From assembly GCA_033065855.1 (NCBI GenBank), contig JAVXUO010001781.1, positions 91,735 to 155,734 of the forward strand: a DNA stretch of 64,000 nucleotides, read 5' to 3'. Position numbers and translations under genes: made by a program. Every line of letters begins with the position of its first letter. Positions within the stretch are counted from its first letter, which is position 1. The stretch comes from Escallonia rubra. Its lineage: Eukaryota; Streptophyta; Magnoliopsida; Escalloniales; Escalloniaceae. Of this stretch, positions 11,455 to 22,700 are shown one piece after another. The notes under the pieces are model-generated. The model was given only the letters and a program-made list of their open reading frames with translations. It did not search any database and was not told the origin of the DNA.

Positions 11455-12315
11455 GGTTAGGCCTATTAAGCCAATTATAGAACTATCTTATTTAACTGCA
11501 GATTCTGTTCTAGCCCTCAAGAAATAAATTAGACTAGAATATCAAAACTATTCAGAAGAATCTTATCTATGTAGAAATTAGAATTGGTGTCAAGTTATGC
11601 CAAGTTGCCATGTTATCTTGGTACCTTTTATGCAGTCTAACAGGTCAACATCTATGGCTTAAAAGAAGCTTGATTTGCTTCAGTCACTCTCGTCCCTCCT
11701 CGTACCTTTCGTATAGCTTAGACATTAGTATTTTTGGCAACTGGGAGAACATAACAACGATTGTTGTTCCTCAACCCTAAACTTTTCCACCGGGCTTAGA
11801 AATCCCGGATGTAGGCCAGGATTGATCTTTCACTCATTTAGCTTGTTGTTTTAGCCATGCTGTTCATTTTTTGATACCTACGAGGATGGGTAAAATGATA
11901 AGCATCTAAAACGGAAAAAAAGTTATTCCAAGTTACTATTTAATGATTCCGAGTCCGTCCAACATGATAGGTGAGGTCGAAGACGTCTCAAAGAATATTC
12001 TTCAAATATTAGGCCCTATATGGTACGTGAACTCTGATTTTCATCTACTGCTCGCGTGGTGGTGGAAATTGGAGGAGTGGCCGTAACCATGCAGAGGGGC
12101 AATCTTTAGAACATGAGGAAGAAAATGGACCTTTCACATTGAATATCATTTTGGATCTGGTTCTTTTACTTCTTTCTATAGTTCGGTCTTTGCACCAGAA
12201 CACAATCCTTTTCTTGAACATTCTATCTGTAAGTCAAGATACGTAAGCTACAGTATTTTCACTGGCAGCAGATATGAGACTAATATCATTCTTCCATCTG
12301 GTAGATAAATTGCAG
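11455..12315 (+). other. Remainder of GLR gene 1 intron 1
   Basis: AT-rich intron DNA with no open frame or repeat that I recognise. It ends in the acceptor 'aaattgcag' before exon 2. Without the copia element the intron would be about 1.3 kb, less than half of intron 1 in genes 2 and 3. Confidence 0.6.
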
Positions 12316-13633
12316 CTATCGAACTCATTAAAAAGAGAAAGTGTAAGCGATCATAGGGCCAGTGACTTCCATGCAGGCCAAATTCATAGTAAATCTTGGA
12401 GACAATGCTCAAGTGCCCATTCTATCATTTTCAGCAACAAGTCCTTCTCTTACTTCATTCCGGTGCATATTTTTTTCGAGCCACCCTAAACGACTCATCT
12501 CAAGTAAAAGCCATAGCCGTTTTGGTCAAAGCCTTTGGATGGAGGGCTGCCATCCCCATATACGTTGACAACGAGTTTGGTGAGGGTGTAATACCACATT
12601 TAACTGACGCCTTGCAAGAAGTTGACACTCGTGTTCCCTACCGAAGTGTCATCCATCCATCTGCCACTGATCATGAAATTGTTGCGGAGCTTTACAAGTT
12701 GATGACAATGCAAACAAGAGTGTTTATTATGCACATGACACCTTCTCTTGGATCTCGGCTTTTTGCAAGAGCAAAAGAGGTAGGAATGATGAGCGAAGGT
12801 TATGTATGGATCGTCACCGATGGATTGACTAATCCCTTGAGCTTGATGGATCAATCAAAAATTGATTCAATGCAGGGGGTAATTGGAGTAAAGCCTCATG
12901 TCCCTAAAAGTAGAAGGCTTGAAGATTTTATGTTTCGATGAAAATCACAAGAAGAGAGTACATTAGAGGTTGATCTGAACATATTTGGTTTGTGGGCATA
13001 TGATGTTACTACAGCACTAGCGATCGCAGTTGAAAAGGTTGAGTTCATGAACCCTAGATCCAAAAAGACAACTGTTTCTACAGGATCCATGGATCTTGAA
13101 GAGATGGCGGTCTCTCAATTTGGCAAGAAACTTCGTCAAGAACTATCAGCTACTAGATTCAATGGCCTTAGTGGAGATTTTCATATCGTCAATGGTCAAC
13201 TAGAATCCTCAGTTTTTCGGATAGTTAATTTAATTGGTAATGAGGAGCAAGTGATAGGCTTTTGGACAATGCAACGGGAGATAGTAAAGAAATAAACTTT
13301 TATAATACTAAAACTTATTCAAATTAAAAGTCCAAAATTAAATATATAAGATGGCCAGGTGAGTCTACGTCAGTTCCAAAGGGGTGGGTGATTCCAACAA
13401 ATGAAAAGAAGTTGAGGATCGGGGTGCCAGTAAAAGATGGCTCGAGTGACTTTGTAAACGTGAAAAGGGACCCCAGTACCAATACTACAACGGTAACTGG
13501 ATTCTCCATTGATGTCTTTGAAGCTGTGATGGCAACATTGCCATATGATGTCCCTTACATGTATGTTCCGTTCACAAACTTTGGCGGTCACAGCTCCAGT
13601 TATGACGACTTGATCTATCAAGTTTCTCTTGGG
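12316..13633 (+). pseudogene. GLR pseudogene exon 2 (amino-terminal domain and start of S1), broken
   Basis: Recognisable blocks include AIIGPVTSMQAKF, VPILSFSATSPSLTS, FRATLNDSSQVKAI, NEFGEGVIPHLTDAL, MTMQTRVFIM, IDSMQGVIGVKPHVP, FNGLSGDFHIVNGQL and LRIGVPVKDGSSDF. They are split over three frames by at least three frameshifts and interrupted by stops (12344, 12939, 13293). The last piece is open to the donor ctt ggg|gtc. Length 1318 against 1325 in genes 2 and 3. Confidence 0.85.
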
Positions 13634-13969
13634 GTCAGTCAAACTATATGTTGTCTTGTGTTATTTACAACCAAAGTATAGAAAAATGCTAGAACTAGAA
13701 CAAGTAATTCAATTAATAGTAGTGATGGTACTTGATGAATTTGGTTCAAAATAATATCTCTCACTAGCATCATATCTCTAACAGAGCTTATTGGGTTCGA
13801 GCGTATCAGATAATTGATTTGGTTGAGAGGAACTAACATAATTTTTGTACTGCTTTGACGCCAATGCCCATCCAAAAGAACTAAGACAAATTTTCATCCT
13901 TTTATCCTACTGAGCTTCAGGTAGTTTGTTTACTGAACAAACCACATGTTCTGATTTTCATTGTAGCAG

Positions 13970-14267
13970 AATTATGATGCTGTAGTCGGCGATATTACTA
14001 TCATAGCCAACAGGTCCTTTACTCTTCCCTATACTGAGCCACGCGTAACCCTGATTGTGCCTGTGAAAGACAGGCAGGAAAAAAATGCATGGGTCTTCTT
14101 GAAGCCGTTGACGTGCGATCTTTGGGTTACAAGCGCCTGTTTCTTTTTTCTGATCGGCTTTCTGATTTGGATGCTTGAACACGAAAACCAAGAGTTTGGC
14201 GGGAGCCGTGCTCAACAACTTGCCACAAGCCTCTCGTTCTCCTTCTCAACGATGGTTTTTGCACACA
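13970..14267 (+). pseudogene. GLR pseudogene exon 3 (end of S1, M1, pore loop), open frame
   Basis: Frame NYDAVVGDITI...[10 protein letters not shown] with M1 (LWVTSACFFFLIGFLIW) and the pore-loop region. Relative to genes 2 and 3 it lacks about four residues after ANRS (IYAD) and one in the M1-pore linker, both in frame. Acceptor tag before cagaat (start 13967 or 13970); donor a|gtaat. Confidence 0.8.
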
Positions 14268-14799
14268 GTAATCTTCCTTACTCCACTTTGCCTTCATATT
14301 GGCCTGTAGCAAGACCACTAAGAAGCTAATTTTAAGGCTTACTGCACATAAAAGATAACATTCAATCACATCAAATGCAGATTTTGATAGCCAATGAATC
14401 ACTAGTATTGCATCGACTTTGAAAATCAGTATCATATGACTGAATGCAGCATGTAAAAATGATCGTGTTACTCTGCACAGAAGCCCTCAAACACAACAAA
14501 AAAAAATGTTGATTAAATGCAGATCATGCATGATAGCTGTGGAATAACTAATATAGAAACGTTTTGTTCGCTCTACATTTTTTTACACCATAAAAATTAA
14601 CAAAAATGAAAACTATTTCTCTGTCTGTTGTAGTTCATCCTGTATGCTGAAACTGACTATGTATTGCGTTGTATAGACGCCACTAAACAGCAACATTCTT
14701 GACCGAACATGATTTGCACTATTCACGAAAAACATGATATGACACTTTATCTTTTTCCTTCATCTTTTGATTATAGCCTTGTCTACAAAATCTTTTCAG

Positions 14800-15194
14800 A
14801 GGAGAAAATGGAGAGCAATTTGGCTAGGTTTGTGTTGATCATATGGTGCTTTGTGGTTCTAATTCTGACTCAAAGCTACACCGCCAGCTTAACATCAATA
14901 CTAACTGTTCGACAGCTTGAGCCGACAATCACAAGTATGCAAGAGCTAATAGACAAAGAGATGGTCGTTGGTTATCCAAAAGGTTCTTTTGTTTATGGAC
15001 TCCTAAGACAGTTTATCAAGGATGGTTCCAAGCTATTGGTGTATAACACTACAGATGAACTTCACCAAGCCTTTTCAAAAGGGACCATTGCCGCAGCTTT
15101 CGATGAAATCCCATATATGAAGCTTTTTCTTGACAAACATTGCTTGAAGTACACCATGGTTGCGCAAACGCTTAGAACTGCAGGGTTTAGCTTT
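14800..15194 (+). pseudogene. GLR pseudogene exon 4 (M3 and S2), open frame
   Basis: Encodes ESNLARFVLIIWCFVVLIL followed by the GLR M3 signature SYTASLTSILTV, then S2 with FDEIPYMKLFLDKHC. Four codons shorter than in genes 2 and 3. The donor 'ttt|gtatg' is followed at once by a long (CT)n run. Confidence 0.8.
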
Positions 15195-15197
15195 GTA

Positions 15198-15198
15198 T

Positions 15199-15251
<53 letters not shown>
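15198..15251 (+). repeat. (CT)n microsatellite in GLR gene 1 intron 4
   Basis: About 26 CT units starting four bases into the intron, directly after the 5' splice site of exon 4. Confidence 0.95.
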
Positions 15252-15252
<1 letters not shown>

Positions 15253-15286
15253 ATGAGTTTACTTAACAATTTACTGCTACCTGCAG

Positions 15287-15730
15287 GCCTTTCCAATAGA
15301 TTCCCCCTTGGTCCCGGATGTTTCAAGGGCTATCTTAAGTGTGACTGAGGGAGATAAAATGGAACGAATTGAGAAGGCATGGCTAGGAAAGCATGGAAGC
15401 TATCCAGAAGCAACCAGTTCTCTATCATCAAGCAGCCTTAGCCTCAACAGTTTTTGGGGCCTCTTCCTTATTGTTGGAGTTGCTTCTTCATTGGCACTCC
15501 TCATTTCTGCCTCTATGCGAGTTTATGAGCCTAGGGACTCAATGGACAGAAACAGCCATCACTAACCAAGCCCTTCGAGCTTTGATAACTTTCACTCACC
15601 AGCTACAAGTCTTTCCCCAAGTCAATCGAGTGTTTCTAATGAACCAAAAATTGTAAGTGAAGATCACCTGCTACAACCAAATCACAATCCACAAATTCCC
15701 GAACTTAGATTGGCCGACATCAACTTGTAA
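15287..15730 (+). pseudogene. GLR pseudogene exon 5 (end of S2, M4, tail)
   Basis: AFPIDSPLVPDVSRAIL, then M4 (FWGLFLIVGVASSLALLISA), then a short tail ending at TAA 15563-15565. The same frame stays open past that stop for 54 more codons (to TAA 15728-15730) with a serine/proline-rich tail (SFDNFHSPATSLSPS), so the TAA is probably a late nonsense mutation in an originally longer tail. Confidence 0.75.
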
Positions 15731-16301
15731 ATTCAAGTCAAGAAAGATCAGAGAAGATATCAGGCCTTCTGAAAATTACTTACGTACACTTGAATTTTAA
15801 TGATTTACCATTGCGACAAAGTGCAGAATGGATATATGCACTTTGTTTTTGGGATTCACTAGAACCTGTTAACCTCTGCTAACAAAAGTGGGAAAATATT
15901 CTAAATTTTTTTTATCAACATTAGTAGCAAGATTGGAGAACACAATGTAAAGGAAAAAAGGGGACAAAACAAACGTGGATATAAAAAAAGTGCCAATAAC
16001 TGTTAAAAGCTTTTCAGCATAATAAGCTTAGAACTGTTTGTGATATCTATATACTAAACTCAATTGTAATGAAGTAGCCAGTGATGTGCCTTTCAATCAC
16101 ACTTGTTGATACTATTATCACATGATAACATGATTGAAAAGTACTAACACAAGTGAAAATATGGCAGAAAGTAACTAACAAAGGAGGAACATTGTTCGGC
16201 TTAAGCTGATGTCCACCAGAAAGCACGGCAGCAGAATTCTTTCGCAAAAAACAAAGTACAAAGGGATGTAAGAAACCACGCCACAAGTCATGTTGTATTT
16301 G
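15731..16301. other. Intergenic DNA after GLR gene 1
   Basis: AT-rich, presumably 3' UTR and downstream flank. Nothing else recognised. Confidence 0.4.
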
Positions 16302-16994
16302 TGTTGGGATATCCTCCATGAGGAGTGTGACTTATGAGTTATGACATTTGGGTTCTAAGAATATTGGGCTTAATTATAGTGGTCCACTTAATTAAAAGTC
16401 TATTGGTTATATAGCTTTTAGTTGGGACGCGAAAGATTTAAGGGTGAATTAAAAAAAACCCTAAGTAAAGAGAGTAAAAGTGCAGTTTTCTTAGAGAGAA
16501 AATCCCGCCAGCCAGTTTCAGAGGCTTCATCGGAGGGCCACACATGGTCCAAGTTATCTCCAATTTTGTATGCAAGTTCCTACGAATATGGTCTTAACAT
16601 CCAACGGTCAGTTTTTGCCTTTTATGTCTGTAGCTTCAGATACAGAGATCTGAATAGCAGCTTATTTTTGTGTAATATTTCTCTAATCTCTTTTGTTGTG
16701 GTGAACCAAGAGCATAATTCTCATGATGTTTGGATGCTTGTTAGCCACTACTTTGACTAGAGAAGAAAACCCTTTTTATTCCATTGTTCGATATAGTGGA
16801 GGAATTATTCAGAGTTGGCCGTGATTTTTTCCTTCACATTGAAGGGTTCTTCACGTTAAATCTCATGTTGGTTTTGCCTGGCTAGTTGTAACTATTGTTG
16901 TTTGCTTGTTTGATTCGCTTACGCACACGTGTATCTCTATTGGTTATTTCTTAGAGGGCTAGCACAAGGAGGAAACGTGTGGCTTTCCCCAACA
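16302..16994 (+). repeat. 5' LTR of the truncated copia
   Basis: 693 bases, TGTTGGGATATC...CCCCAACA. A putative TATA-like 'ttatatagc' lies near 16408. Confidence 0.75.
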
Positions 16995-17740
16995 ATGGTA
17001 TCATAGCTATTGGTTTGCAATTTGCATTGGGTAGTCATGGAGATTAACAAATGTAGAATGATTAATTTGAATTGAACTAATTACCAACTTTGGAAATTAA
17101 AGATGGAAGATCTTCTTTACGGTAAGAAGTATCAATCTCCAATTTTGGGTGAATCGGCTAGGCTGGCGGACATGTCTAATGTTGATTGGAAATTGTTAGA
17201 TAGGCAAGTAGTTTGGTACATATCTGTACTTGGTTGGACAATAAAATTTACCACCATGTGTCCACATACACTTCATTCCAATCTCTATGGAAAAAAATAG
17301 AGGATCTTTGTGAGATAAAAGCAGGCACAAATAAAGCTTTCTTGATGAAAAAATTGTGTAGCTTGAAATATAAAAAATGGACTTCTATTACTAATCACTT
17401 ATATGAAATGCATGGTATTGTAAATCAACTTTCCTCTATGAAAATACTCTTCGATGATGAGATGCATGCCTTATTACTTCTCAGCTCCTTACATGACAAT
17501 TGGGAGACTTTGATGGTGTTGTCTCAATGTGATTGGCTAAAAGTAGCCTATTCAATGAAGAAATAAGAAGAAGATCAGCGGGTTCATTATCCTTCCAGGG
17601 AGAGGCACTCGTCCGTAAAAACAGAGGTAAATAGTAAAGGTCCAGACAACCAAAGAAAATCTTGAAGCAAGTCCAAAGGGAAAAATGACATTGATTGTTA
17701 TCATTGTCATAGACCTGACCATCTGAGGCACGAGTGAAAA
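16302..17740 (+). mobile_element. Truncated Ty1-copia: 5' LTR plus broken gag
   Basis: The LTR at 16302-16994 begins TGTTGGG and ends CCCAACA (perfect terminal inverted repeat). It is followed by ATGGTATCATAGC, a mutated initiator-Met primer site. A Gag frame from 17037 has TGA where TNYQLWKLKMEDLL-type Gag expects glycine, one frameshift near 17270, and a zinc knuckle DCYHCHRPDHLRHE* near 17690-17735 whose last cysteine is TGA. The element stops there; no pol or 3' LTR follows. Distinct from the intact copia at 6246. Confidence 0.82.
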
Positions 17741-18871
17741 GCCAATGAATGAATATAACAGATGTATATTATTGATGAAAAATTTGAGATGGTACTAAGA
17801 CAGTACTGGTATCTACCATCTTATGAAAAAATCGGTACCCACTCCAGTACGGTATTCATAACTATGGTTGTCAGGATGAGAAATGAAAGTGTGTGTAAGA
17901 TTGCATGTATTAGAACATAAGAAATATTTGCTTAGAGTGTGTGTTTAACGAGGATTTTAACTAGGAACTTCACGTAGATCAGATGCAACTATTGCTTAGA
18001 ATATGTTTTAATGAGGTATTTCGACAAAGAATTTCAATTGGCTGATGAAATTCAGTATTTGGTAACTACAAAGAGAATTTGTGAAATTCTAGAAGAACAA
18101 TTGAAAGAGGGATTTGGGAGGCCAAAATCATCGGTTGAAATAACAACTCTAGACTTGTGAATTTATAATTCACAATTCAAGCCTTTTTTTTTTTGGTCAT
18201 GTGTCTTTCTGCTCTTCAAATGTTCATCACTCTCTCCCCTTCCTCTTTAATCCCAGCTGTCTACTTTTTCATCTCTTTTTTTTTACCAAATTTTTTTTAT
18301 AATTCATTTATGTCATAACTAATTATTGTTATACATTGTTCATCTGCAGCAATTGCCAAAAATTGAACTTTGTAAATTCTAGACTTCAAAGTGTAAGAAT
18401 TAAAATGAATGAAACTTCTTAATATTTTCAAATTTTTCATTCAAATACACTCTCAATGTAGTTCTAAAGAGTGACATGTGGGCCAGCCTCTTCATGCAAA
18501 TGCACCACTTAATCCGCTTGTGAGTATCATTCAGGGAGAGATGCTGAGAGAGGAAATAATAAAAGGAAAAAAAAATTGGAAGATGAAATTAAAGGGCTGC
18601 AAAGATAAGAGAGCTTTGGTAAGACGAAGCAGAATCTTCGCAGACCAAAAGAAATCGATGAAAACCTTAGCAGACTGCAAACTACCAAGTATGTGGTGAC
18701 CCTTGTGAGACAGTTCTCATCTGTTATTTGCGTAACAGCCTTTGGGTTATGCGACTATGCAACAATTGGTAAGTGTAGAGGACCAAGCTTCCTTTTTCAC
18801 CGACGGTAAGAAATAGGTGGGCTGGAATTTGGCAAGGAAAAAATTTGGCTGCTACTCCGGTTAGAGGAATC
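17741..18871. other. Intergenic DNA, possibly with an old gene fragment
   Basis: Mostly AT-rich without clear features. Around 18520-18700 a Lys/Glu-rich reading (MLREEIIKGKKNWKMKLKG, shifting frame to NLRRPKEIDENLSRLQTTK) looks like a decayed coiled-coil gene piece. I do not recognise it and no splice structure is visible. Confidence 0.3.
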
Positions 18872-19043
18872 TTCCTCCTACTCCCTATATAGTGACAATC
18901 AATAGTCTCTAAATATTTTTAGTGGCTTTTATTTAGTGACGTTAAAAAAATGCTGCTAATAATTGTCGTTGATAGTGTTAGAAGAAAATGCACTAAAACT
19001 ATTTATCAACTGTTAATTTTCACTATACACGGGGTTGGAGGAA
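18872..19043. mobile_element. MITE-like inverted-repeat element
   Basis: TTCCTCC.AC.CCC..TATAGTGA at the left end is mirrored at the right end as a reverse complement (19019-19043). The unit is about 172 bases with no coding frame. It ends about 15 bases before the left border of duplication unit A. No duplicated target was confirmed. Confidence 0.45.
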
Positions 19044-20784
19044 TTTTCTACAATTCAAGTAGGAGTCAAAGTTTGTTCATTTGGCAAAGTCAAGTAAATG
19101 CATAATTTAGGAGGTACAATGGTAGACAATAATGTTGGCTAAAGCTACTTCTTCCATCCGAAAATATGGAAACGAGAAGACAAAGAAGTTACACAAGGAT
19201 CCCCCTAATAATTCGTTGCCCATAATCTTGACAGGATTGAAATATATATTGGGAAAATTATGTTTTGAGGGATTTTGAAAATAAAACTTAGTGGAAGGTG
19301 GGATTGTTTTGAAAAATTATGAAAAAGTGGGGTGATTTTTAAAATTTCTGAACAAGGGATAAACTTAGAAAAAAATGGGTTTGTTTTTTTAAAAAAAAAA
19401 ATCCTTTAATTTGGTCTTCCCAAATTACCCATGCCCCCAAAATCGTTGACCCCTGTTTTGATACAAGTCATTTTCTACAAGAATACAAGTACGGTTATTC
19501 GAAGATGCTTGTCATTTTATGCAGATATTCAAGTCGATTCTACTATTCTAAATGGTGCAATACTAAATTTGCCAAACATTGGTTTGTAATCATTTCTGAA
19601 TCACTCAAGGTGCTTTTTTGTTTTTCAAGTTGACCCACGATTTGTTCGGAACAAAAATCTATCTAGATCTTCCAGCACTTTTCCTCTTTTGTAACAAATC
19701 AATTTAGATACTATTATTTACTAACTGCAAAAACAATCCTAAATATTTGTCGAATATATTGTCCAGTTATTAATGCGGACATATGAGATACTAAAAGAAG
19801 AACCATATTTTGTGAAAAAATGTCTAATATCAGTTTACGGTATCCCGTCAGTTGGTTAAGTCAGAGCACTTGTGCCTTAAATAAACTCGTCAATTCCTAC
19901 ATTCGGGAGATACTAAAAGAAGATAGTTTTTTTTTTACATCATCTATGACGGACAACTGTTTTAATAAGGGTTCAAACGTATTGAGACATAGGATATAAG
20001 TCACATACTTGTACGTTCCAAGCAATCCAGAAATACTACTACATCAATCTTTTGATAAAGAAAAAAGAAGTAACAGATTCGCTCTAGATATGTCACATGA
20101 AGACACAGGGATGCAAACTATTGAAAAAGCTAGAAACTATCTAAATCTTATCCGTCTGGAATAATACCCGCAAAAATAAGGACCGAAAACCTCTAAACTC
20201 TGGCAGTTGTTTGGTTGCAATAAAGTTAGAAGTATGTCCTTCTAGGTTTGCTTTTCTTCTCCACGTTCTTGTACCTAAAACAAACCATGCAGTCATATAA
20301 ATGATTTCATATAGCCAAGCCAAAAGTAACAAAGAGTGACAAACAATCCTCACTTACATATCTAAACGTCGTGTACACCTCTTTGAAATTAATGTGATCG
20401 TTGCAGGTACACTATTCAGCTTCAACAGTCCGGTCTAAAAGCTTAACTTTTGGTTAAGGGAAGCAACATATTTTTTGGACAGGAAACTTTATTAAAATTA
20501 TCTCTAATCACCGATTAATGAACACATATGGAGGCACATGTGCCTGCACACACGTAACCACTCACATAGGAAAATGATATTTCCTTGTACGAGAGACATA
20601 ATGAATCCATCAAGTTGTATTAAGAAAGATGTGACATATGAGATACAAATTATATTTGAATGAACAAGTGTCAGATCGATAACTGGACAATATATTTGAC
20701 AGGCATTTAGGATTGCTTTTGTATTTGGTAAGTAATAATAGTATCTAAATTCATTTGCAACAAATGAGTAAAAGTAGTGTGAGT

Positions 20785-21162
20785 ACCAAACGAGCACGCG
20801 AGCAGACCTGCAAAGCACAACACGAGCAAACGGTGACGCGCCGGGACCCCCGGAGGGGGCTCCGGCGGGGAGCCTCCGATGCTTAAGTCAGTCCATTATT
20901 TTGAGAGAGTATCTGATAATATTATAAAGTGTCAGACCTTACCATCTTCCTCATTTTCACTTCCATTTTATAGGAAAGTATTAAATGGTCGGTTACGTCC
21001 CCTTAATGGGGAGTTAACAAAATTGATGGGTAGTTATTTACCCATCATGGGAGAGTGGGTAAACTCCACTTCCTACCTCTCCAAGAGTCATGGGGCAGTT
21101 TCAGACTTCTCTGATTGCGACACGTGTCGCTCTCCCACAGGTGTATATTTTTACCCATATCA
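20785..21162 (-). repeat. LTR-A, left (3') LTR, end-truncated
   Basis: 378 bases identical, by eye, to 34026-34403. The outer 45 bases are gone and the break is at a shared 'acc' with the host sequence. A minus-strand TATAAAAT lies near 20966-20973. Confidence 0.9.
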
Positions 21163-21359
21163 TTTGCCCCCCATTCCATGTTCTTTCTGAGAAAGAATGT
21201 GGAAGCAGGATAATTGACTTAGCATCAAATTTTGGACCCTATTAAGGGATGCTCCGCGTTAGGAATTTAAACCAAAAGTGATATATCTCTCTCATTGGTA
21301 GAGTGCAGAAACTTTTGGTTTGGCAAAGGCGGGTTTGTTTACCCGGCCTTCCGAATACA

Positions 21360-22700
21360 GGCTTAGAAGGGCTCGCCTACTCAATTGGCAGAGTGGAGGC
21401 CTTAAACGTGCTCGCCTACTGCTGGCTGAGTAAAGAGAATGGATGCACTCGTCTACTCTACTGGGCGAGCAGAGAGTGAGATTAATGTGCTTGTCAGCTC
21501 GGCTTAGCGAGCAGAGGCTTAAGAGACTTAAAGTAGCTCGTTTGTTTGGCTGGGTAAGCAGGGAGACTTTGAGTCTAATGCATTTGTCTTCTCGGGTTAG
21601 CGAGCGGAGGATTGACTCTAAAGGCGCTCGTCTGTTCGGCTTGGCGAGTAGAGAGACTAAGAGACTAATGTGCTCCTCTACTCGGCATGGAGAATAGAGG
21701 CTTAGTCTCTAAAGGTGCTCATCTGTTCAGATTCGCAAGCACAGAAACTAACCTCGGAGGGAGCTTGTATACTCGACTAGGCGAGTATAGGCAGAGGGGT
21801 CTAATGTGCTTGTCTGCTCGGTTTTGCGAGTAGAGGCTTAGACCTCGAATGGAGTTCGCCTACTTGACTAGAGTAGAAGCATGGGTCTGTGCGTTCGTCT
21901 GCTCGGCTAGAGCAGAGGCATGGGTCTGTGCGCTCGTCTGCTCGGCAGAAACTAAGACCAAATGCGATTGTCTACTCAGTTAGAGTAGAAGCATGGGTCT
22001 GTGTGTTCGTCTGCTTGGCAGAGGCTAAGACCAAATATGCTCGTCTACTCGGCTAGAGCAGAGGCATGGGTCTGTGCGCTCGTCTGCTCGGCAGAGGCTA
22101 AGACCAAATACGCTCGTCTACTCGGCTAGAGCAGAGGCATGGGTCTTTGTGCTCGTCTGCTCGGCAGAGGCTAAGACCAAAGGTGCTCGTCTACTCAGCT
22201 AGAGCAGAGGCATGGGTCTGTGCGCTCGTCTGCTCGGCAGAGGCTAAGACCAAAGGTGCTCGTCTACTCGGCTAGAGCAGAGGCATGGGTCTGTGCGCTC
22301 GTCTGCTCGGCAGAGGCTAAGACCAAAGGTGCTCGTCTACTCGACTAGAGCAGAGGCATGGGTCTGTGCGCTTGTCTGCTCGACAGAGGCTAAGACTAAA
22401 GGTGCTCGTTTACTCGGCTAGAGTAGAGGCCTTCATGGCTTCTTTACTCAGCTTGGTCGAGTAAAAAGCTAGGAATTTGAAGGATCTCTGCTCGGTCCGA
22501 TAAGTAGTGACTTAAGGATTCGAATGACCCCTGCTCAGTCTGATGAGCTGAGAGGTAGGAGTCGATCGAGGCTCTTCCACTCGTTCTGGCAAGTAGTGAG
22601 CTAGGAATCCGAAGGATCTCTACTCGGTTTAACGAGCAGAGAGGTAGGAGTCCATTAGAGTACCTGTTACTCCAACGAGTGAGAGTTAGGAATCAAAAAC
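21360..22700. repeat. Minisatellite inside LTR element A (about 73-base unit)
   Basis: Built from alternating half-units beginning gctcgtctactcggctag and gctcgtctgctcggcaga. The regular 73-base period is clearest at about 21890-22440 (about seven copies); more diverged half-units extend on both sides. It lies toward the polypurine-tract end of the element, the same place as the 81-base minisatellite of LTR-B. Confidence 0.85.

Larger units (their letters stand above)
5505..15730 (+). pseudogene. GLR2: GLR gene 1: glutamate receptor-like channel pseudogene, five exons
   Basis: A clade II-type plant GLR: signal peptide, amino-terminal (ANF-type) domain, split S1/S2 ligand-binding domain, M1-pore-M3-M4 channel. 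Exons by GT/AG and comparison with genes 2 and 3: 5505-5778, 12316-13633, 13970-14267, 14800-15194, 15287-15565 (tail open to 15730). Lesions are a TGA at codon 39 (5619-5621), a frameshift plus TAA near 12318-12346, a frameshift near 12460-12475, TGA at 12939-12941 (where genes 2 and 3 have TGG), a frameshift plus TAA near 13293-13350, and TAA at 15563-15565. Exons 3 and 4 are open with good splice sites. Intron 1 is swollen by an intact copia element. No full receptor can be made; a channel-half product is conceivable but unsupported. Confidence 0.88.

Noticed and set aside
20879-21190. 103-codon frame, repeated at 34120
   Set aside because: It is LTR-A sequence, present in both LTRs.
21890-22440. 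Regularly spaced repeats, considered as CRISPR-like
   Set aside because: Eukaryotic context, contiguous tandem units without unique spacers; a minisatellite.
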